DNA of 64,000 nucleotides from Acetobacter okinawensis (GTDB lineage Bacteria > Pseudomonadota > Alphaproteobacteria > Acetobacterales > Acetobacteraceae). Shown piece after piece: positions 31,147 to 38,198 of this stretch (its first letter is position 1; each line of letters starts with the position of its first letter). The stretch is taken from contig NZ_JOPJ01000002.1 of assembly GCF_002153655.1 (NCBI RefSeq), positions 1-64,000 on the forward strand. Reading direction: 5' to 3'. A model generated the notes under the pieces. The model made no database searches. It saw only the letters and a list, made by a program, of their open reading frames with translations, and was not told the origin of the DNA. Both the position numbers and the translations under genes were made by a program.

Positions 31147-31584
31147 TCATGCTGCACCGCCATGCGTACGTACAGCTTCCTCGGCGTCGCCGGTAACGGC
31201 TACCGTTTCAGTGCGTGAGGGAGTCGGAAGCTCCCCCACGCTTTCACCATCTTGCACAGAGGATGAATTACTATGAGCGCAGTCGGCAACATCACAACCC
31301 GTGAGGGGTTGATTTACACTTTGGCCTCCACTCTGGCCCACGCTGATGGGAAGTACATTCCCACTACGTCCGTTAAGGATGGAGCGATCACACGAGCCGA
31401 GATCGAGGATTGGTTCAACACTGCCCGCTGCATCGTTGATGGTCGTCAGACTGGTTATATGCCCAGCTAAGTAGGCCTCGAACACTGAGGCGTCCCTCAC
31501 GATATCGGACGCCTCAGACACCATGCGTATGCGAGAGAGTTCCATCGCATGGGCAAGTGCCTGCGCTCTGATTTCGTTGATCAT
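31147..31584 (-). CDS. Early small protein with extended tail
   Basis: In this 145-residue protein the first 43 residues (MINEIRAQALAHAMELSRI, ASVFEAYLAGH) look like a common small phage protein family. The rest is low-complexity S/G/V/D-rich and lies exactly opposite a convincing plus-strand gene (31273-31470), so the tail may be a by-product of that gene. The start is coupled to the Cro-like gene. Confidence 0.5.
   Translation of the reverse strand: MINEIRAQALAHAMELSRIRMVSEASDIVRDASVFEAYLAGHITSLTTINDAAGSVEPILDLGSCDRSILNGRSGNVLPISVGQSGGQSVNQPLTGCDVADCAHSNSSSVQDGESVGELPTPSRTETVAVTGDAEEAVRTHGGAA
31273..31470 (+). CDS. Small antisense-encoded protein (65 aa)
   Basis: ATG 31273 follows AGAGGATGAATTACT, a good ribosome site. 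The product (SAVGNITTREGLIYTLAST, ITRAEIEDWFNTARC) is well-composed and looks folded. It is entirely antisense to the downstream part of the minus-strand early gene. Function unknown. Its expression could interfere with the left operon. Confidence 0.5.
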   Translation: MSAVGNITTREGLIYTLASTLAHADGKYIPTTSVKDGAITRAEIEDWFNTARCIVDGRQTGYMPS

Positions 31585-31796
31585 ACCCGCACCTCCTCGG
31601 TGGGGGTGCGTTTGAAGAAGTCGGGGCGCAGTTCTTCACGGGGGATGCCGGTGGCATCGGCCACAACATCAACCCGCTTTAAGGGGATGTGTCCAAGCGT
31701 ACGCCAATACAAAACCGAAGTCCTGTGCAGGCCGCACTTCTTACTTAGTTCGGAAGCGCCGCCCGCCGCCTTAATGGCTTCATCAACAATAGACAT
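31581..31796 (-). CDS. Cro/YdaS-like early repressor
   Basis: The 71-residue protein has a helix-turn-helix GGASELSKKCGLHRTSVLYW and the VDVVADATGIPREELRPDFF tail typical of YdaS/Cro-like phage proteins. It is the first gene of the leftward early operon and is divergent from the CI-like repressor, with two operators between them. This is the arrangement of a lambdoid switch. Its promoter can be read as TTGCTC-17 bp-TAACGT overlapping operator 1. Confidence 0.75.
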   Translation of the reverse strand: MSIVDEAIKAAGGASELSKKCGLHRTSVLYWRTLGHIPLKRVDVVADATGIPREELRPDFFKRTPTEEVRV

Positions 31797-31804
31797 GCCA
31801 TTAC

Positions 31805-31819
31805 GTTAGCTTTTCCAAC
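31805..31819. promoter_or_regulatory. Left switch operator 1
   Basis: GTTAGCTTTTCCAAC matches the palindromic consensus GTTRGA-N3-TCYAAC shared with 33018 and 33052. It overlaps the likely -10 region of the Cro-like gene. Confidence 0.6.
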
Positions 31820-31838
31820 ATTAGCGAGCAAGAGAAAT

Positions 31839-31853
31839 GTTGGGAAATCCATC
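31839..31853. promoter_or_regulatory. Left switch operator 2
   Basis: GTTGGGAAATCCATC is a weaker match to the same consensus, starting exactly 34 bp after operator 1. The right-hand pair has the same 34-bp spacing. Confidence 0.5.
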
Positions 31854-31886
31854 CCAAGGATTTATTTTTTGTCGTCATCTACCAAC

Positions 31887-32261
31887 ATGAAGGACGCAAA
31901 CACCGTAGGCGCTCGCCTTAAATCTTCCAGACTAGCCAAGGCCGAAAGAGATGGAAGGCGCATAACGCAAGCCGAAGTGGCCGAAGCAGTAGGCATAAGC
32001 CGCAGCACACTAACGGCATATGAAGGGGGTCACGACATTCCCGGGCGCGACACTATGCGGGCCTTAGCCAATTTTTATGATGTTTCCAGCGACTACCTTC
32101 TCGGAGATTCTTCTCCTCTTGCTGCAAATGCGGATGATATCGCCCATGATGCCGAGGAGAGAACCCTCCTCAAGCTCTGGCGCGTTATAGGCGAGGAAGA
32201 GCGGCGCAGCTTGATGATTCTGCTTCGCGCGCAGATCGTCACCAATAATGACGCCGCGTAA
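31887..32261 (+). CDS. CI-like prophage repressor
   Basis: From ATG 31887 this 124-residue protein has an N-terminal XRE helix-turn-helix: ITQAEVAEAVGISRSTLTAY and the following EGGHDIPGRDTMRALANFY. A short C-terminal helical part (LLKLWRVIGEEERRSLMILL) replaces the LexA-type protease domain, so induction cannot go through RecA self-cleavage and would need another trigger, for example the Rha antirepressor. No ribosome site is visible before the ATG, which recalls leaderless cI mRNAs. A TTG at 31869 is an alternative. Confidence 0.75.
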   Translation: MKDANTVGARLKSSRLAKAERDGRRITQAEVAEAVGISRSTLTAYEGGHDIPGRDTMRALANFYDVSSDYLLGDSSPLAANADDIAHDAEERTLLKLWRVIGEEERRSLMILLRAQIVTNNDAA

Positions 32262-32303
32262 CCCCTCACCCTCGACTCTATCAAGCTGTGCCATGGGGTG
32301 AGT

Positions 32304-32384
32304 ATGTCAGAACAAAATGAGAACAACAAGAGCGGCATTGCCCTGCATGGAGAGATTATAAGGAGCGACAAAAAGTGTCACTGA
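32304..32384 (+). CDS. Possible 26-aa leader peptide
   Basis: ATG 32304 is preceded by GGGGTGAGT and opens a short polar frame (MSEQNENNKSGIALHGEIIR) that overlaps the start of the next gene by ten bases. It may be a coupling leader for the zinc-finger gene. It is too short to judge by composition. Confidence 0.3.
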   Translation: MSEQNENNKSGIALHGEIIRSDKKCH

Positions 32385-32620
32385 CTGGTTTTGACCCAAA
32401 CAAATTTCAAGAAGCTACAGGGGCAAACCGCCCGTGCGAGTCTTGTGGCCATCCCGCATCCAGCTTTCTACTCCTAGACAACGACTCAAATACTACGGCC
32501 ATACCCACAATACAGGGGTCATTAATGCCCACATACACATTCTTCTGCACAAACTGCGGATCAGCGCGCCAGTTTATACGCGGATTTGTAGATCAGAAAA
32601 TGAAGGGCGCTGAAGAATAA
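32375..32620 (+). CDS. Small zinc-finger protein
   Basis: The 81-residue protein starts at GTG 32375 after AAGGAG. Two CxxC pairs, RPCESCGHPA and FFCTNCGSAR, about 40 residues apart, form a likely zinc ribbon. It is followed without a gap by a coiled-coil membrane gene and then a terminator, so the two form a cassette transcribed with the repressor and are probably expressed in the lysogen. Confidence 0.55.
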   Translation: MSLTGFDPNKFQEATGANRPCESCGHPASSFLLLDNDSNTTAIPTIQGSLMPTYTFFCTNCGSARQFIRGFVDQKMKGAEE

Positions 32621-32964
32621 TGAGCGATAGCCAGGTAACAAAGGGCCCAGACTCGTGGTACATGCGGCCCGAAAAAAATGTAGGAAATGGCAATGGGGGA
32701 GGTTATGATGGGGGAATGGAAGCGCGGATCGCAAGACTTGAAGACGATGTGAGGGACGTCAAAAAAGATTTGACGGACATAAAGGTAAGCGTTGCCCAGA
32801 TTTCCGGAAAGCTCGATACGCTCACATCCACCTTAGCCAGCAAGCTTATGGGGCCTTGGCAGATGGTTGGGGTATTTGGTGGACTACTTACCACACTCAT
32901 CGTTATTGCTGGCGCTGTAATCGGATTAATGAAGTGGGTTGGCGTTCTCCATATCTCCCCTTAA
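32620..32964 (+). CDS. Coiled-coil membrane protein of lysogeny operon
   Basis: The 114-residue protein has a Gly-rich N-terminus, a coiled coil (MEARIARLEDDVRDVKKDL and on, about 33-68) and one C-terminal membrane span (WQMVGVFGGLLTTLIVIAGAVIGL). It overlaps the zinc-finger gene by one base (TAATG). Transcription with the repressor points to a superinfection-exclusion or host-modifying role. This is an inference. Confidence 0.55.
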   Translation: MSDSQVTKGPDSWYMRPEKNVGNGNGGGYDGGMEARIARLEDDVRDVKKDLTDIKVSVAQISGKLDTLTSTLASKLMGPWQMVGVFGGLLTTLIVIAGAVIGLMKWVGVLHISP

Positions 32965-32980
32965 AGAGAGATTATGGCAG

Positions 32981-33007
32981 TCCCGGCCCAGCGCCGGGAT
33001 ATTTTTT
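32981..33007 (+). terminator. Terminator of repressor operon
   Basis: TCCCGGC-CCAGC-GCCGGGA is followed by TATTTTTT. It closes the repressor, zinc-finger and membrane-protein cassette just before the right-hand operators. Confidence 0.85.
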
Positions 33008-33017
33008 ATGCGCTAAT

Positions 33018-33032
33018 GTTAGATTGTCCAAC
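33018..33032. promoter_or_regulatory. Right switch operator 1
   Basis: GTTAGATTGTCCAAC is a near-perfect palindrome with the same half-sites as the operators at 31.8 kb. It lies upstream of the rightward early operon. Confidence 0.65.
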
Positions 33033-33051
33033 TTTTCTGTTGACGCGATAA

Positions 33052-33066
33052 GTTAGATAATCCAAC
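33052..33066. promoter_or_regulatory. Right switch operator 2
   Basis: GTTAGATAATCCAAC starts 34 bp after right operator 1. A TTGACG -35-like hexamer at 33040-33045 lies between the two sites, so binding of a repressor would cover the rightward promoter. Confidence 0.65.
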
Positions 33067-33097
33067 ATAGTCTCATCAACCAAACAGGTGATGGGCA

Positions 33098-33262
33098 ATG
33101 ACACAGACTGTCGAGTATTTCGGGACAAGAAAGAGCGCATTAAAAGCTAAGGACGAATTAGGTAGTGGCTTTGATTGCTTAATTGAGCGCGAATGTGCAG
33201 GGATTTGGGTTTTAAAATCTCGCTGCCTGCTCTGGAAAAACAAAACAGTGGAGACGGCATAA
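33098..33262 (+). CDS. Small early protein (54 aa)
   Basis: ATG 33098 follows CAGGTGATGGGCA. The product (MTQTVEYFGTRKSALKAKDE, then GIWVLKSRCLLWKNK) is a small basic protein and the first gene after the right operators. Its stop overlaps the next start (TAATG). No family recognised. Confidence 0.55.
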   Translation: MTQTVEYFGTRKSALKAKDELGSGFDCLIERECAGIWVLKSRCLLWKNKTVETA

Positions 33263-33519
33263 TGCGCTCCACACACCCACAAAAACCAATCACCCAGCAA
33301 TGGGACTACATCGCCACAAGCTGGGCGCTGGCTGCTCTGTACAACCCGTTCGTCCAGCTTGCCATCGGTGCGGTGTTCTGGACCGCGATGATTGCGTACG
33401 TCTGCCTCTCCCAGAGCGCGCCTGCTGTGACGGCTGATCTGCTGAATGTCCTGTTCTCCGCTCTGAATGTGGGGGCTGATCTGATTGGCTTCCCTCGCCT
33501 TCCCTATCTGGAGGGTTGA
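33262..33519 (+). CDS. Small membrane protein
   Basis: The 85-residue protein has a hydrophobic span around residues 28-50 (VQLAIGAVFWTAMIAYVCL) and a second moderately hydrophobic helix (TADLLNVLFSALNVGADLIG). It is coupled to the 54-aa gene. The role in early infection is unknown. Confidence 0.5.
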   Translation: MRSTHPQKPITQQWDYIATSWALAALYNPFVQLAIGAVFWTAMIAYVCLSQSAPAVTADLLNVLFSALNVGADLIGFPRLPYLEG

Positions 33520-33522
33520 GGG

Positions 33523-33960
33523 GTGACTGAGCCGAAATTCACAAAGGGGCCGTGGGCTTGGTTTGGTAGTGCTGGCGGATGTCCGGATGTTTACCTCGCT
33601 ACAAAGCACTCTGGGCGTAAATACGTCATGAGCTTCCGGCGATGGGGTATGCGCGGCGCTCAACCGCAATTCCGATCTGACAACGTGCTGGTTGACGCGA
33701 GTGAGCTTCTGAAATTTGAGGTTGGCGACAAGTCGATTGTCGGGATTGAAGCGGCAAGAAAAGATACATCCGTTTATCGGTACCAGGTTCGTGGGATTGA
33801 TTCTCCGGATGCCCGCCTAATCGCCGCTGCGCCGGAGCTTTATGAGGCTTTGCAACGGTTGGTGAATGTGTCTGCTGAAATTTCACCAGAGGCGCAGAAG
33901 GCGGACGTAATCGCAAACGCCCGCGCCGCCCTCGCAAAAGCCCGAGGTGAAACCCCCTGA
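33523..33960 (+). CDS. Phage hypothetical, DARLIAAAPEL type
   Basis: This 145-residue protein starts at GTG 33523. Its C-terminal DARLIAAAPELYEALQRLV is a very common motif of accessory phage proteins of the Ea22 kind, although the full-length function of those proteins is unknown. The N-terminal KGPWAWFGSAGG is also typical of them. Confidence 0.6.
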   Translation: MTEPKFTKGPWAWFGSAGGCPDVYLATKHSGRKYVMSFRRWGMRGAQPQFRSDNVLVDASELLKFEVGDKSIVGIEAARKDTSVYRYQVRGIDSPDARLIAAAPELYEALQRLVNVSAEISPEAQKADVIANARAALAKARGETP

Positions 33961-33973
33961 TGCCCCCGCACTT

Positions 33974-33991
33974 CCCGGCTCGCGGGCCGGG
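33974..33991 (+). terminator. GC hairpin between early genes
   Basis: CCCGGC-TCGCGG-GCCGGG is a strong stem followed by TCTTG without a T-run. It may attenuate transcription within the operon. Confidence 0.35.
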
Positions 33992-34038
33992 TCTTGTGGC
34001 CGCATTGGCCGAATGTTTCCCACGAGGGAGTTTGGAAA

Positions 34039-34359
34039 ATGGCAGAGAAAATCTTGAGCGCATATGAACGCGCTGTGGATGATGGGCTGTTCAACACCGA
34101 TGGTGCTCCGGCATGGGCCGCGCGTGACGTTGGTGCTCTGGAGGCTCGTTGCGCAGAACTGGAGCGCATGCGCAAGGGCTTTGAGACAAAGGCCTTCCCT
34201 GACGATGCAATCCGCGAAGAGCAAGTGAAGTGGCTCAATGAGAGCGTGGAAACACTTGTCTCGTACGTCAACGATATTTGGGAGAAGGTCCAGCAGGACC
34301 ATGACCTTTTGCCATTCACGCTGGCGGACCACAGGCGCGATGTGATGGAGGTGGCGTGA
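34039..34359 (+). CDS. Hypothetical early protein
   Basis: From ATG 34039 (GGAGTTTGGAAA before it) the protein has 106 residues and is helical (ARDVGALEARCAELERMRKG, EEQVKWLNESVETLVSYV). No family recognised. It overlaps the next gene by one base (TGATG). Confidence 0.5.
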   Translation: MAEKILSAYERAVDDGLFNTDGAPAWAARDVGALEARCAELERMRKGFETKAFPDDAIREEQVKWLNESVETLVSYVNDIWEKVQQDHDLLPFTLADHRRDVMEVA

Positions 34360-34664
34360 TGTCTGTAAAATTTACCGCCACGCCTAAAGAGATGGAGATC
34401 ATCATTCGCATTAGCCGTCGTGTGGCGGAATTGTATGTGGCGCGGGGGGAAGAAATCATTCCCATGGACGTGATGCTTGATATTCAGATGGACTTGTGCG
34501 CGGTCCATTCCAGTGGCTGCCCTATGGATTTCTCCCGGCTGGAAAATGCAGACGATTTTAACTTGATGCATGATGTTGCGGGCATTGCCCGCCATCTGGA
34601 CCGCAGAACTGGCAAGCTGACAGATATGTTTCGCCCGCGCTTCGCCAAGAAAGAGGTGGCGTGA
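34359..34664 (+). CDS. Conserved phage hypothetical protein
   Basis: This 101-residue protein contains ATPKEMEIIIRISRRVAEL and the well-ordered MDLCAVHSSGCPMDFSRLEN, DDFNLMHDVAGIARHLDRRTG, which I associate with a widespread DUF of tailed phages. Function unknown. It is coupled on both sides. Confidence 0.6.
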   Translation: MSVKFTATPKEMEIIIRISRRVAELYVARGEEIIPMDVMLDIQMDLCAVHSSGCPMDFSRLENADDFNLMHDVAGIARHLDRRTGKLTDMFRPRFAKKEVA

Positions 34665-34909
34665 TGGATATTGAAACCAACACGCTAGAAGACATCGAGG
34701 CCGAAAACGCGCTCATGGCCAGCATCGCAGTAAGCTGGGACGAATATACCCATCTGCATCCGCGCAGAGGTTCTCCTGATGTCCGGCTCCGCACGATTGA
34801 ACGCATGGAGAAAGCCGTCAGGTCATTGGCTGACAGTGAACGACAGCAGGCCTCTTTCCGTCGTCGGGTTGCCCGGGGCGAAGTGCATTTGTTGGAGGGG
34901 GTGACATGA
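34664..34909 (+). CDS. Hypothetical early protein
   Basis: The 81-residue protein is helical (EDIEAENALMASIAVSWDEY, RTIERMEKAVRSLADSERQQ). It lies between two coupled early genes. No family is recognised. Confidence 0.45.
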   Translation: MDIETNTLEDIEAENALMASIAVSWDEYTHLHPRRGSPDVRLRTIERMEKAVRSLADSERQQASFRRRVARGEVHLLEGVT

Positions 34910-35367
34910 GTGATCCACTCCTCACTGTGGCCAACCGGGTCCACGCAGACATCCTACGTCCAGCCATAGCTGCGTGGAGCCATTTTCTTACGGCAATCCG
35001 TGAAGATGGTGCGAACACAGATGCCTGCCTTCTTGAACTGATCGGTGCAGCGGAGGAGCTGGAGAGAAAGGGCAGGCAGGCTGCCCAGCTTCTGCGCCCA
35101 GAACTGGCGAAGCGCATGCAGGAAGACGGTGTGACTGGCTTCCAGTCTGAAAACTGGAAGGCCAGCCTGCGTGAGAAAGTGCCTGAGCCATTCGTGACAG
35201 ATGAAGGGGCGTTGAAGTCCGCGCACCCTGAACTCTGGCAGCCTCAGCCCGACAAGTTTCAAACCAACGAAATGAAAAAACTCGCCCGGAAGCAGAATCT
35301 TCCCGGCGTTTCCCTAACCAATGGTGGCGCGCCCGTTCTGGTTGTTAGCGCCCGCAAGGATGCTTGA
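34906..35367 (+). CDS. Recombination-associated protein, Gp157-like
   Basis: This 153-residue protein has a helical N-terminal half (IGAAEELERKGRQAAQLLRP) followed by a small domain with TGFQSENWKASLREK. The layout is similar to phage Gp157-type proteins, which sit beside recombination genes. It precedes the RecT-like gene by three bases. The similarity is loose and was not tested. Confidence 0.4.
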   Translation: MSDPLLTVANRVHADILRPAIAAWSHFLTAIREDGANTDACLLELIGAAEELERKGRQAAQLLRPELAKRMQEDGVTGFQSENWKASLREKVPEPFVTDEGALKSAHPELWQPQPDKFQTNEMKKLARKQNLPGVSLTNGGAPVLVVSARKDA

Positions 35368-35370
35368 ATT

Positions 35371-36177
35371 ATGAGTAACGCACTCACGGCCCATTCACCT
35401 GTTTTGCAACCAACCACCTTTCAGGAGCTGGTGAGCTTCGCAAAAATGGCATCATCCTCTGATCTGATGCCCAAGGATTACCGCGGCAAGCCTGAAAACA
35501 TCATGATTGCTGTGCAGATGGGTTCAGAACTTGGCCTGGCACCCATGCAGGCCATCCAGAACATTGCCGTCATTAACGGACGCCCGAGCATTTGGGGTGA
35601 TGCCATGCTTGCGCTGGTGCGCGGGTCTGGGCTTTGCGGGTCCGTAAAAGAGTTTTTCGAGGGTGAAGGCGATAACTTTCAGGCTGTCTGCGTGGCCCGG
35701 CGCAAAGATGGTGATGAGGTGCGGGGCGAGTTCAGCATAGCGGACGCAAAGAAAGCCTCCCTCTGGTCCAAGCAAGGCCCATGGCAGCAATACCCGCTCC
35801 GGATGCTCCAGATGCGCGCCCGCGGCTTTGCCCTGCGTGACGCCTTCCCAGACGTTCTGCGCGGCCTTATCAGCGCAGACGAGGCAGCAGACATTCCGAC
35901 CGAAACCATCGACATAACACCGCGCCAAGAGCAGGCCATCGAGCCGCGACCGATTGACCATCGGGCAATATTTAAAAGCCGCCTCGCAGGCTGCTCAGAT
36001 GCAACATGCACTGATGTGCTCTGGCAGACTTGGCAGCGCACACTTGCTGCCGCCGAGCAGGCCGGACGGCCCATACCGGAAGATGTGCAGTCTGACGTGC
36101 AGGACATGATCGCCGCAAAGCGTGCGGAGTTCGCGCAGGAACATGCTGCGGCTCCGGTTGATGAGGTGCCGGCATGA
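35371..36177 (+). CDS. RecT-like single-strand annealing protein
   Basis: In this 268-residue protein, residues about 15-170 (PTTFQELVSFAKMASSSDLM, SELGLAPMQAIQNIAVINGR, WGDAMLALVRGSG, YPLRMLQMRARGFALRDAFP) match a family of phage proteins generally placed with RecT/Bet-type annealing proteins. The C-terminal 80 residues are variable. It would anneal homologous ssDNA during phage recombination, helped by the phage SSB. No partner exonuclease is recognised nearby. Confidence 0.6.
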   Translation: MSNALTAHSPVLQPTTFQELVSFAKMASSSDLMPKDYRGKPENIMIAVQMGSELGLAPMQAIQNIAVINGRPSIWGDAMLALVRGSGLCGSVKEFFEGEGDNFQAVCVARRKDGDEVRGEFSIADAKKASLWSKQGPWQQYPLRMLQMRARGFALRDAFPDVLRGLISADEAADIPTETIDITPRQEQAIEPRPIDHRAIFKSRLAGCSDATCTDVLWQTWQRTLAAAEQAGRPIPEDVQSDVQDMIAAKRAEFAQEHAAAPVDEVPA

Positions 36178-36485
36178 GAGTGAGAAAGAAAGCGCCAAGG
36201 AAATGGCTGTGCGGAGAGATAATCCCAAACAATGAGGCTGGTCTGATAGAGATCGCAACATTTAGAGGATGGTTTTTCTACACCAACCTGAACAAGCCGG
36301 TCCATTCGACTGCAATCTGCAATATGAGCCTATCCACCATAATCTGCTTCCTTAGGTACGGAAAAATTCATCGCGCCACAATCAATCCAGAGCGGATCGA
36401 ATTCGAGAGGATGAAATTTCTCGCTCTTCCTCAAGGTGCGCTACTGGAGATTGCCGACTTTTCCGAAGCGGGAGTGCCAGCATGA
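36174..36485 (+). CDS. Hypothetical small protein
   Basis: The 103-residue protein starts with a basic MRVRKKAPRKWLCGEII. Its codon use is slightly richer in A+T than its neighbours. Coupled ATGA starts on both sides suggest it is real. Function unknown. Confidence 0.45.
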   Translation: MRVRKKAPRKWLCGEIIPNNEAGLIEIATFRGWFFYTNLNKPVHSTAICNMSLSTIICFLRYGKIHRATINPERIEFERMKFLALPQGALLEIADFSEAGVPA

Positions 36486-36874
36486 CCCAGAAAACGAAAC
36501 TAGAACCCATCGGCCCGTACACGCCGGAGCATGAGGGGCCGTTTTGCGATAAGGACGGAGTACCGATCGAACTCAAGATACGCGATGGGCGCGGGGCTAC
36601 GCCTTTGTTCGGATACCGAAGGAAATCAGAAATGCTGATCGGCTGGGACAAGAACGGCGATAACCCCATATTTGGTCGGGTCATGAACGCCCGCGAAGTC
36701 CCTGTGGCGCGGGAGTTTTGGGCTAATGAGTTCAAGCGTGCAGATGGGTATATTGGCGTTAGTCATGCCCATGAAACAGAAATAAAAGCAATCAATGAGC
36801 GCTATGAATTACCTCATTGGAATTGGACGAGAACAATCCACGTCCGCGAATTCCTGCCGGGAGAGGGTTCATGA
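36482..36874 (+). CDS. Hypothetical early protein
   Basis: The 130-residue protein is alpha/beta with aromatic residues (GPYTPEHEGPFCDKDGVPIE, HWNWTRTIHVREFLP). No family is recognised. It is coupled ATGA to its neighbours. Confidence 0.45.
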   Translation: MTQKTKLEPIGPYTPEHEGPFCDKDGVPIELKIRDGRGATPLFGYRRKSEMLIGWDKNGDNPIFGRVMNAREVPVAREFWANEFKRADGYIGVSHAHETEIKAINERYELPHWNWTRTIHVREFLPGEGS

Positions 36875-37119
36875 GCGAAAAACCCACCGGCGTGTTCGTG
36901 CGGTTGCCGCCAGCTGAGGATGATCCCGGATACGATGGAGCCGTGAATCTGCGCCACCTATCAGATGCCCAAGCCCAGATCGCGGCGCTTGAGGCTGAGG
37001 TTGTGCGGTTGCGGGGCGTTCTGTCAGAAATTGCAGAGTCTGACGATACCGATAATGCGCTTGACCCTGAACGTAATAAGCGGCTTGCTCGTGAAGCCCT
37101 GAAAGGCGGTGCGGCATGA
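36871..37119 (+). CDS. Small coiled-coil phage protein
   Basis: From ATG 36871 the 82-residue protein begins MSEKPTGVFVRLPPAEDDPG. A heptad stretch AQAQIAALEAEVVRLRGVL is followed by a short polar tail. This is a common organisation in phage accessory genes. Function unknown. Confidence 0.5.
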   Translation: MSEKPTGVFVRLPPAEDDPGYDGAVNLRHLSDAQAQIAALEAEVVRLRGVLSEIAESDDTDNALDPERNKRLAREALKGGAA

Positions 37120-37307
37120 GCGCGGAACTGAAAAGCTGCCCGTTTTGTGGTGGAAAATCGCAAATCATTAAAGGGTATAGGGTAAGCATCAAGAGGCCGT
37201 TTTACCGTGCCTTTTGCGTATCGTGCCAATCCCGACAGTTCACTCGGCATAGAACGCGGAAAGCATCCATCGCCGCATGGAACACCCGCGCAGGAGAGAA
37301 GGTGTGA
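37116..37307 (+). CDS. Lar-like restriction alleviation protein
   Basis: The 63-residue protein starts ELKSCPFCGGKSQIIKGY, has a second CVSCQS pair and ends with IAAWNTR, the signature of Lar-type zinc proteins. In Rac prophage, Lar alleviates type I restriction. Here such a role is inferred from the family only. Confidence 0.65.
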   Translation: MSAELKSCPFCGGKSQIIKGYRVSIKRPFYRAFCVSCQSRQFTRHRTRKASIAAWNTRAGEKV

Positions 37308-37636
37308 TGTCGGGTTCAGTAAAAATGAGAAATGGCACGCATGTATCTGCTGACGGAGCAATACACCATAACGATACGCCGATGACATGGGAGTCCGCAG
37401 ATATTCGTGCAGGCTTTCGCTTAGATCGTCGCAAAGCGTGGTGCTTCATACCGAATAAAAAAGAGGTTCCTGAAATATGCGAGGCCATATCTTGGTCATC
37501 CGCGTGCTCTGGCTGCACGGAAGTTCCAGAGATGACGTTCGGACCTGATCGCGGTTTGGGCTGCTCAGAATGTGGATACACGGGACGCACCAGAAATGCG
37601 CAATGGGTTCCGTATGCGCGAGGAATACAGACATGA
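37307..37636 (+). CDS. Hypothetical Cys-containing protein
   Basis: From ATG 37307 the 109-residue protein has ACSGCTEVPEM and LGCSECGYTGRTRNAQWV, so it probably binds zinc through two CxxC pairs. Its start overlaps the Lar-like stop as TGATG. No family known. Confidence 0.5.
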   Translation: MSGSVKMRNGTHVSADGAIHHNDTPMTWESADIRAGFRLDRRKAWCFIPNKKEVPEICEAISWSSACSGCTEVPEMTFGPDRGLGCSECGYTGRTRNAQWVPYARGIQT

Positions 37637-37983
37637 CCAACCCCACAAACTGGCCCAACCCCGAGCGGCCCGGTGTGCCGATGTTTCCTGAGCGGAGCGG
37701 CAGGCACCATGTCGGCGCTCATCTTCTCTTCTGGTACTCAGACATACAGCAGTGGGTGACTGTGAGCCCGATACGGGCCTGTAAAGAGCCAGAGGATTTT
37801 GCTGGGGACGAATACCACGGCCCCGTCCTTACCCCCACACAAATAACCGAGATGCTGGCGGGAGAGCGGGAGCGGTGTGCGAGGCTCTGCGAGGACGCTT
37901 ACGAAAAATCAGGGCATGATTTTGAATATTTAGCCTGCAATGGAGTAGCGGCACAAATCCGCAACCTAGGAGACGCGCCATGA
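37633..37983 (+). CDS. Hypothetical early protein
   Basis: From ATG 37633 the 116-residue protein contains HLLFWYSDIQQWVTV and a C-terminal ERERCARLCEDAYEKSG helix typical of phage accessory proteins. Function unknown. It is coupled at both ends. Confidence 0.5.
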   Translation: MTNPTNWPNPERPGVPMFPERSGRHHVGAHLLFWYSDIQQWVTVSPIRACKEPEDFAGDEYHGPVLTPTQITEMLAGERERCARLCEDAYEKSGHDFEYLACNGVAAQIRNLGDAP

Positions 37984-38198
37984 CACGATACAGGCTGCCA
38001 GATGGGCGCACATTCTCCGTAAATGAGACTTTCTATCTAGCCTCATGCGACCGCTGTGGTTGGGTTGGTTCAACGGAGAAATGCGGCACAGACGTAAATA
38101 CGGATGCCGGAGACTCAAACGTTTATTGCCCAAAGTGCCATGCCGCTGGCGCAGATTGCGGGAAAGTAGCTGAAACTGCTGTGGAGATAACGCCATGA
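37980..38198 (+). CDS. Small zinc-ribbon protein
   Basis: The 72-residue protein has CDRCGWVG and YCPKCHAAGADC, a CxxC/CxxC zinc ribbon. It is part of the coupled early chain. Function unknown. Confidence 0.5.
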   Translation: MTRYRLPDGRTFSVNETFYLASCDRCGWVGSTEKCGTDVNTDAGDSNVYCPKCHAAGADCGKVAETAVEITP

